In this document: in pieces, positions 6,548 through 11,101 of the stretch
How the letters are laid out: every line of letters begins with the position of its first letter
Position numbering within the stretch: the first letter of the stretch is position 1
DNA from: an uncultured Ruminococcus sp.
Lineage (GTDB): Bacteria; Bacillota; Clostridia; Oscillospirales; Ruminococcaceae
Assembly: GCA_900545125.1 (NCBI GenBank)
Contig: UQXS01000067.1
Span: forward strand, 1 to 11,101
Direction: 5' to 3'
Length of the DNA stretch: 11,101 nt
Notes under the pieces: model-generated
What the model was told of the DNA's origin: nothing
Database searches by the model: none
The model's input: only the letters and a program-made list of their open reading frames with translations
Translations under genes and position numbers: made by a program

Positions 6548-6596
6548 ATATCCGGGGTTTCGGCTCTGGATATTTCCGATCCGGAGTGCGGCTCCG
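6546..6596 (+). promoter_or_regulatory. Two consecutive RNA hairpins after the major tail gene
   Basis: The first hairpin pairs 6546-6557 with 6564-6575 around the loop TTTCGG (12 pairs, three of them G-T) and includes the last bases of the stop codon. The second pairs CGGAG 6582-6586 with CTCCG 6592-6596 around TGCGG. No T run follows, so this is not a normal intrinsic terminator. A plausible role is protection of the major tail mRNA 3' end or reduction of downstream gene expression. The two share a similar core (TCCGG.GT followed by CGGCTC), suggesting a small duplication. Confidence 0.5.
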
Positions 6597-6635
6597 AAAA
6601 CGATAACAACAATAAAAATGAGGAGATGAGCCTTT

Positions 6636-7013
6636 ATGAGCCGGAAAACATGGGAGATCAATGGTCTGAACCTTGAACTCGATCTTGAGGATGCATACTG
6701 CATGGAGCGTTATGAAAACGCTTTTGAAGAAATGAAAAAGGAAGAAAATGAAGTTCCGAAGGACGGTAAGGCTTCAATGCGCATCAGGGCGTACTGCCGT
6801 CTTTTCCGCAATCTTTACGATAATATCTTCGGAGAGGGAACGTCTGAAAAGATTTTCAAAGATATCCCGGACAACACCGAAGCCTACGATAAGATCTATT
6901 TTGAATTTCTTGAATTTGTTACCGCTCAGAAAGCCTCGGCGGCTGAGACAAGAAATGAAAGAATGGCTAAATACAGACTGAATCGTAAGCAGAGACGAAT
7001 CCGAAAGAAATGA
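6636..7013 (+). CDS. Putative tail assembly chaperone (G-like)
   Basis: The 125 residues lie between major tail protein and Gp15, where lambda G-type chaperones that coat the tape measure are found. Sequence begins WEINGLNLELDLEDAYCMERYENAFEEMKKE, a strand then a helix, followed by helical segments with YCRLFRNLYDNIFGEGTSEKIF and EAYDKIYFEFLEFV. It ends in a highly basic tail (MAKYRLNRKQRRIRKK). The N-terminal strand and helical remainder resemble uncharacterised chaperone-like proteins in clostridial phages. The ribosome site is GAGGAG at 6620-6625. The stop overlaps the next ATG in an ATGA junction with only weak independent ribosome signal. No clear frameshift heptamer is visible. Confidence 0.7.
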   Translation: MSRKTWEINGLNLELDLEDAYCMERYENAFEEMKKEENEVPKDGKASMRIRAYCRLFRNLYDNIFGEGTSEKIFKDIPDNTEAYDKIYFEFLEFVTAQKASAAETRNERMAKYRLNRKQRRIRKK

Positions 7014-7597
7014 TAAATGCGCTGTACGAACCGTTTCCGGAGGAGATCAGAGCAGACGGCGTTTCTTATCCGATAGAAACGGATTTCCGTGAATGGTTTC
7101 GTTTCGGCGATATGCTCGCCGATCAGGAGCTGACCCGGGAAGAAAAGCTGTATCTTATGACTGAATGGCTTTATGAAGCTCCGGAGAAAATAACTCCGGA
7201 GCTTGTGAACGCAGTTTTCAGATTTTATCGTGCAGACGGACTCAAGCCTGATCCTCCGGAATACGGCGAAGATGAAGAACCGGAAGAAAACGATCAGCCG
7301 AAACGTCCGCCTGTATTCGACTGGAAATACGACGCTGTTTTTATTCTCGGCGACTTCCGGAGATTTTACGGAATCGACTTGCTTTCAGTTGAATATATGC
7401 ACTGGTGGGAATTCCGCTGCCTTTTCGATGCACTGCCGGACGATTCACAGTGCCGGAAGCGTATTGGCTATCGTTCGGCAGATCTGTCGCAGATAAAAAA
7501 TGAAACCGAAAGAAAAAGGATCGCAGCGATCCAGCGACAGATCGCTTTGCCTTTTGAAATGGAAGAGGATGATATGGCGGCAATATTTGAGGGGTGA
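7010..7597 (+). CDS. Bacteriophage Gp15 family protein (tail assembly chaperone)
   Basis: The 195 residues are recognisable as the Gp15 family of Firmicutes phages: an N-terminal FREWFRFGDMLADQELTREEK helix, an acidic Pro-rich linker (about residues 82-103), then the signature DFRRFYGIDLL..EYMHWWEFRCLFDALP and the C-terminal IGYRSADLSQIK..ERKRIA block. Gp15 proteins always lie between the tail tube and tape measure genes and are thought to serve as the second tail-assembly chaperone. The start overlaps the previous stop. The stop TGA overlaps a possible GTG start of the next gene. Confidence 0.9.
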   Translation: MINALYEPFPEEIRADGVSYPIETDFREWFRFGDMLADQELTREEKLYLMTEWLYEAPEKITPELVNAVFRFYRADGLKPDPPEYGEDEEPEENDQPKRPPVFDWKYDAVFILGDFRRFYGIDLLSVEYMHWWEFRCLFDALPDDSQCRKRIGYRSADLSQIKNETERKRIAAIQRQIALPFEMEEDDMAAIFEG

Positions 7598-7602
7598 TAT
7601 TT

Positions 7603-7776
7603 TTGAATGAAATAAAGAAACCGCCTCTTGAAAGAAATTGGCTGCGCTGTCCATACTGCGGAGCTAAAACGATTTTGTATGATAATACCGCCGGATGCAG
7701 CGGTGTTTTTTTAAAATGCACAAGAGGATGTAAACAAGAATTTGAAGTAAAGATCAAAAACGGAAAAGTGCAATGA
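7603..7776 (+). CDS. Small zinc-ribbon protein (Com / Cys-rich KTR-like)
   Basis: From the TTG at 7603 it is 57 residues, with GAGGGG at 7589-7594 eight bases upstream. The alternative GTG at 7594 would lie on the ribosome site itself, so TTG is preferred. The core is NWLRCPYCGAKT, then a GCSG turn, then LKCTRGCKQEFEVKI: C16 and C19 (CxxC), C39 and C43 (CxxxC instead of the usual CxxC), plus C32. This resembles zinc-ribbon Com of phage Mu, a translational activator that binds mRNA, and the clostridial Cys-rich KTR family. It is placed between Gp15 and the tape measure and directly upstream of an RNA hairpin over the tape-measure start. A role as a post-transcriptional regulator or zinc-stabilised assembly factor is inference. 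Confidence 0.75.
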   Translation: MNEIKKPPLERNWLRCPYCGAKTILYDNTAGCSGVFLKCTRGCKQEFEVKIKNGKVQ

Positions 7777-7783
7777 GCCTATG

Positions 7784-7818
7784 CGCCGCACAGCCTGTAA
7801 GGAGGGAAAAGTGCGGTG
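7784..7818 (+). promoter_or_regulatory. RNA hairpin enclosing the tape-measure Shine-Dalgarno and start codon
   Basis: CGCCGCAC (7784-7791) pairs with GTGCGGTG (7811-7818), eight pairs with one G-T, and two further pairs are possible outside. The 19-base loop holds the ribosome site GGAGGG (7801-7806), and the GTG start (7816-7818) forms the base of the 3' arm. Such a structure would restrict initiation. The pairing is read directly; a regulatory effect is inferred. Confidence 0.5.
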
Positions 7819-10569
7819 TATGACGGTACATTAAAATTTGATACGGCGATAGACAAAACCGGATTCAAGCTGGGACTTGACGCTCTCGGCAGCATTGCTT
7901 CAAAGGGTATGGCTGCCGTTACTGCCGCCGTTACCGCTGCGGCTGGAGCTGTCTCGGCTCTCGGCGGATATGCGATCAGCGTCGGCAAGGATTTTGAAAG
8001 CAGCATGGCTCAGGTCATTGCGACTATGGGCATAACAAAGGATACCGTTCAGGACGGCGTAAACAGCTATGATCTGCTGAAAGAAGCGGCTGCCGCTGCC
8101 GGAGAATCTACGGTCTTTTCCGCCTCGGAAGCCGCCGACGCTCTCAATTATCTCGCTCTTGCAGGATATGATGCGGCAAAGGCGGCGGATGCTCTTCCGG
8201 CAGTCCTCGATCTGGCGGCAGCCGGAGGTCTCGATCTTGCCTACGCTTCCGACCTTGCTACCGACGCTATGGCAGCTCTGGGAATCGAGGCGACAAGCGA
8301 TAATCTTACCCGATTCGGCGATGAAATGGCTAAAACGGCAAGCAAAGCGAATACAAGCGTTGCGCAGCTCGGAGAAGCCACTCTCACTGTCGGCGGCACG
8401 GCAAAATCTCTTGCAGGCGGTACAATGGAACTTAATGCCGCTCTCGGAGTCCTTGCCAACAGAGGAATCAAGGGCGCAGAGGGCGGAACTGCTCTGCGAA
8501 ATATGATCCTCGCATTGTCCGCTCCGACGGATAAAGCGGCTCAGGCAATGGCAGATCTCGGCTTGGAGGTATTCGATGCTTCGGGCAATATGCGCCCTAT
8601 GAACGAGATTTTCAAGGATCTCAATTCTGCGCTTTCCGGAATGAGCGAGGGCGAAAAAACTCAGGTTCTCAGCGATATTTTCAACAAGGTTGATCTTAAA
8701 TCCGCACAGGCTATGCTTGCCGGATGCGGTGAGGAATTCGACGCTCTGACCGACGCTCTCAGCGACTGTGACGGAGCTATGTCGGCTATGGCTGACACCA
8801 TGAACGATACTCTCGAAGGCGATCTTAAATCGTTCAGTTCAAAAACGGAAGCTTTCGGAATAGCAATATATGATAATCTTAACGAACCTCTCCGGGAGCT
8901 TGCGCAGCTTGGAGGAGAATATATCTCTCAGCTTACCGCCGCTTTTAAGGAGGGCGGATTTGAGGGACTTGCTGAAAGTCTTGGAGACGTTCTTGGTCAG
9001 GCGATAACCAAAATGTCTGAATATCTTCCGATGGTTCTGGAAATGGGAGCTTCCGTTGTAAGAAATCTTATTGACGGTCTGATATCAAATATAAGCATAA
9101 TTTCGGAATCGGCTTCACAGATACTTCTGACCATTGTAAACTGTGCTGTAGATATACTTCCCGACGTTCTCATCGCCGGAATGCAGATAATCACGTCCCT
9201 TGCACAGGGAATTGCGGAATCCGCTCCTCAGCTTGCGGATGCAGCAGCGAAAGGTCTGAATCAGCTGATAAACGGAATAATCCAGAATATTCCCGTTCTG
9301 ATAAATGCGTTAATGTCAGTGATAATGTCGCTTGCGGAATCGCTTGTAGATAATATTGAACCTCTGCTTGACGCTATATTTGAAGCTGTTGGGATTCTTG
9401 CGGAACTTCTTATGGAAAACATCGGTCCGCTCATCGAAGCTGCCGCAGAAATAATAATCGCTCTTGCAGATTATATAAGTGAGAATTCAGACGAAATAGC
9501 AGAGGTTGTCGTTGAGATAATAGTAACTTTGATCAGCTGTATTGTAGAACATATCCCGGATCTTCTTATAGCTGCCGCTGCTGTTGCCAAAGCACTGATC
9601 GATTGTCTGATATCTCTTGCTGAGGAACTGCTCGGTCAACTCGGAATATTCTTCGACGACTGCATATCCGCCATTGAAGAATGGTTCTCAGATGTGATTT
9701 CAGATATCGCTGAGAGTGCGGAAGAAATATTCGACAGTATTTCAGAATGGTTCGACAACGTAGGAGATACTATCGGCGAAGCTCTTGAAAGCACATTTGA
9801 TACCGTTTCGGAATGGTTTGAGGATATGATAAATGCTGCATACGAGGCTGCTTCTGATTTTGTTGAGAACATAATGGACTTTGTAAGCGAACTTCCCGAA
9901 AAAATATCTGATAAGCTGCTGAACGCTCTTGACGCTGTGAAGAATTGGGCGTCCGATCTTATGGAAAAAGGAAGAAATGCGGCAAAGGATCTTGTAGACG
10001 CTATCGTTACCGGAGTAATGTCCCTGCCTGAAAAGCTTAAAGATATAGGCAGGCAGCTTGTCGAAGGCTTGTGGGAAGGAATCAAAAGCGCAGCCGGATG
10101 GCTCAAAGACAAGGTTGGCGATTTCGCAGACGGTGTTGTAGACGATTTTAAGGACTTTTTCGGTATACATTCGCCGTCAAGGGTAATGCGTGACAGTGTA
10201 GGAAAATATCTTGCTCAGGGCGTCGGAGAGGGCTTTACAGAGGAACTTCCCGATATCGGAAAAGATGCGGTGAAAATGTTCACATCCATAAGCTTTACGC
10301 CGGATATTTCTCCCGATGCTGTACGTGCCTTAAAGCTTCAGGGAACAGGAATGAACAATATCGCCGAAGCGAGCGCAACATCTGAAATAATAAACAATCA
10401 GTACAGCTACAGCACTGTGAATAACAACAGCAGTCCCGGAAAATCGGATGAACCGTCCGGAAATATCCAGATCTTTATAGACAAAGATATGGTCGGCGAA
10501 ATTGATATGGACAAAATCGACAAGGAACAGGGACAAAAAATTCAGCTCAGAAAGAGAGGTCTTGCCTGA
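7816..10569 (+). CDS. Tail tape measure protein
   Basis: This 917-residue protein, the largest in the window, sets tail length and travels in the tube lumen. At roughly 0.15 nm per residue it predicts a tail of about 135-140 nm. The start is GTG with GGAGGG nine bases upstream. Residues about 25-55 are Ala/Val-rich and hydrophobic. Residues about 55-310 form a TP901-type PhageMin_Tail domain (FSASEAADALNYLALAGYD, SVAQLGEATLTVGGTAKSL, GTALRNMILALS). Residues 404-601 and 621-774 are runs of 22-residue helical repeats, the first hydrophobic and probably membrane-interacting, the second charged with spaced Trp/Phe. The C-terminus has the common GIHSPSRVMRDSVGKYLAQG motif (from about 783). I see no peptidase or lysozyme domain. 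The stop overlaps the next ATG. Confidence 0.95.
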   Translation: MYDGTLKFDTAIDKTGFKLGLDALGSIASKGMAAVTAAVTAAAGAVSALGGYAISVGKDFESSMAQVIATMGITKDTVQDGVNSYDLLKEAAAAAGESTVFSASEAADALNYLALAGYDAAKAADALPAVLDLAAAGGLDLAYASDLATDAMAALGIEATSDNLTRFGDEMAKTASKANTSVAQLGEATLTVGGTAKSLAGGTMELNAALGVLANRGIKGAEGGTALRNMILALSAPTDKAAQAMADLGLEVFDASGNMRPMNEIFKDLNSALSGMSEGEKTQVLSDIFNKVDLKSAQAMLAGCGEEFDALTDALSDCDGAMSAMADTMNDTLEGDLKSFSSKTEAFGIAIYDNLNEPLRELAQLGGEYISQLTAAFKEGGFEGLAESLGDVLGQAITKMSEYLPMVLEMGASVVRNLIDGLISNISIISESASQILLTIVNCAVDILPDVLIAGMQIITSLAQGIAESAPQLADAAAKGLNQLINGIIQNIPVLINALMSVIMSLAESLVDNIEPLLDAIFEAVGILAELLMENIGPLIEAAAEIIIALADYISENSDEIAEVVVEIIVTLISCIVEHIPDLLIAAAAVAKALIDCLISLAEELLGQLGIFFDDCISAIEEWFSDVISDIAESAEEIFDSISEWFDNVGDTIGEALESTFDTVSEWFEDMINAAYEAASDFVENIMDFVSELPEKISDKLLNALDAVKNWASDLMEKGRNAAKDLVDAIVTGVMSLPEKLKDIGRQLVEGLWEGIKSAAGWLKDKVGDFADGVVDDFKDFFGIHSPSRVMRDSVGKYLAQGVGEGFTEELPDIGKDAVKMFTSISFTPDISPDAVRALKLQGTGMNNIAEASATSEIINNQYSYSTVNNNSSPGKSDEPSGNIQIFIDKDMVGEIDMDKIDKEQGQKIQLRKRGLA
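9025..9618 (+). repeat. Nine 22-residue hydrophobic repeats in the tape measure
   Basis: Residues 404-601 divide exactly into nine 22-residue units, many starting I/L-P-x-L and ending in x-N or x-S, for example IPVLINALMSVIMSLAESLV and IEPLLDAIFEAVGILAELLM followed by two residues each. The preceding 22 residues may be a tenth, weaker unit. The repeat is visible in protein, not as identical DNA, so it is old or constrained by structure. Confidence 0.75.
9676..10137 (+). repeat. Seven 22-residue Trp/Phe-spaced repeats in the tape measure
   Basis: Residues 621-774 divide into seven 22-residue units. Aromatic residues recur at unit positions 3-4 (EEWF, SEWF, SEWF, MDFV, KNWA) and a hydrophobic residue recurs at position 22. 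Two 11-residue turns per unit fit the Trp/Phe spaced 11-residue pattern known from siphophage tape measures. A 19-residue spacer separates it from the hydrophobic set. Confidence 0.75.
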
Positions 10570-11101
10570 TGAAAATCGAGGGAATAACGGTAAACGGAGT
10601 TCATTCTTACTACCATCACGGACTGCGTCTGCTTAAACGTTCGGTGGGTTCAGCTCCAAAAGACGACTGCACGGAACGTGTTCCTTTCAGCAGTGTGACG
10701 TATGATTTTGGTTCGGTGTGCGGACGTCAGAGCTACGGAGAACGCACTCTCAATTACAAATTCGAGCTGCTTTGTTTTCACAAAAAACGGGCGCAGGATA
10801 AGATTATTAATATTCTCGAATGGCTGCACTGGACAGGACGGAAAGATCTTTATGACGATCTTCTTCCGGATCATCATTACGAAGTGCGTGAACCGACTGT
10901 AAACTGGGAGGAAAAGCACGGCATATATACGTTTTCGGTATCGTTCAAAGCAGCTCCGTACATCAAGCCCAACAGCAATAAAATGTATACGGCGGATACG
11001 GTGAACTTCCCCGATATCGACGGCGACGGAATTGTTACCGGAAGCGACGCAACGCTGGTACTCAATGCGTATACAAAGCTTCTTGCCGGAGAAGATCCGG
11101 A
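10569..11101 (+). CDS. Distal tail protein (Dit, Sipho_tail family), 3' partial
   Basis: The 177 complete codons visible start in an ATGA overlap with the tape measure. The N-terminus MKIEGITVNGVHSYYHHGLRLL and the blocks SVTYDFGSVCGRQSYGERTLNYKFEL, IINILEWLHWTGRKDLYDDL and YTFSVSFKAAPYIKPNS fit the Dit N-terminal domain. Dit forms the hexameric hub at the tail tip to which receptor-binding proteins attach. Unusually, from about residue 148 the protein continues into a dockerin-type sequence instead of the usual galectin-like C-terminal domain. The gene runs off the window, so whether the Dit C-terminal domain resumes is unknown. Confidence 0.85.
   Translation, partial: MKIEGITVNGVHSYYHHGLRLLKRSVGSAPKDDCTERVPFSSVTYDFGSVCGRQSYGERTLNYKFELLCFHKKRAQDKIINILEWLHWTGRKDLYDDLLPDHHYEVREPTVNWEEKHGIYTFSVSFKAAPYIKPNSNKMYTADTVNFPDIDGDGIVTGSDATLVLNAYTKLLAGEDP
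11010..11101 (+). other. Dockerin-type I calcium-binding repeat within Dit
   Basis: Residues 149-160 read DIDGDGIVTGSD, a canonical dockerin/EF-hand loop with Asp at positions 1, 3, 5 and 12 and Gly at 6. It is followed by a helix ATLVLNAYTKLLAGED, the usual dockerin F-helix style with small and hydrophobic residues. Only one repeat is visible before the window ends; true cohesin-binding dockerins normally have two. The sequence match is strong; cohesin binding is inference. Confidence 0.75.

Noticed and set aside
6990..7020. Programmed -1 frameshift joining the two chaperone genes, as in lambda G/GT
   Set aside because: The frames are in the right relation (-1) and meet at ATGA, but the codons before the stop (CGA AAG AAA) are not a good slippery heptamer and each gene is a complete, recognisable protein.
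7585..7605. -1 frameshift from Gp15 into the zinc ribbon
   Set aside because: The G run before the stop is not a classical slip site, and the zinc ribbon has its own ribosome site and TTG start.
9636..10112. Long Ser/Ile-rich - strand frames opposite the tape measure
   Set aside because: Antisense shadows produced by the repetitive helical coding sequence of the tape measure.
1..11101. CRISPR arrays, tRNA genes, insertion sequences, attachment sites
   Set aside because: No spaced direct repeats, tRNA-like folds, transposase frames or flanking repeats were seen on reading both strands.

Overview
The window is a virion structural (late) gene cluster of a tailed siphovirus-type phage or prophage, with every gene on the + strand. 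It runs in canonical order: portal (5'-truncated), minor capsid protein, scaffold, major capsid protein, four small neck and connector proteins, major tail protein, two tail-assembly chaperone-type proteins, a small zinc ribbon, tape measure, and distal tail protein (3'-truncated). The families (A118/SPP1-like portal, Phage_min_cap2, GP20 scaffold, Minor_capsid-type connectors, Gp15) are typical of phages of Firmicutes. AGGAGG-type ribosome sites, moderate GC and a dockerin-like repeat in the last gene point to a clostridial host, probably Ruminococcus-like (Oscillospiraceae). No integrase, lysis or replication gene lies in the window, so prophage and free phage cannot be told apart.

Layout. 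Positions 2-2511 hold the portal and a minor capsid protein with an unusual C-terminal extension. Positions about 2150-2790 form an AT-rich island holding that extension, a small downstream gene and a hairpin terminator. Positions 2794-2930 hold a possible 42-codon basic ORF ending in a second terminator-like hairpin. Positions 2967-4611 hold the scaffold and major capsid protein. Positions 4608-6041 hold four small neck proteins, most joined by 4-base overlaps. Positions 6044-7776 hold the tail tube, chaperones and zinc ribbon. Positions 7816-10569 hold the tape measure, and the distal tail protein runs from 10569 off the end. Most genes overlap or nearly touch, as expected of one long late transcript.

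Three places depart from a routine late operon. (1) The minor capsid protein ends in a His-rich, AT-rich domain followed at an ATGA overlap by a 75-residue ORF. This is the architecture of a phage-borne polymorphic toxin with its immunity protein. A perfect consensus promoter (TTGACA, 17 bases, TATAAT) sits inside the toxin-domain coding region and a hairpin terminator follows the small ORF, which would give the putative immunity gene its own transcript. (2) A Com/KTR-like zinc-ribbon gene lies directly upstream of an RNA hairpin that would enclose the Shine-Dalgarno and start codon of the tape measure, a layout that recalls Mu Com/mom translational control. (3) The distal tail protein contains a canonical dockerin-type calcium-binding loop, suggesting that the tail tip could engage cohesins or another calcium-dependent partner on a cellulosome-producing host. 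All family names come from recognition of the sequence by eye; no database search was run.
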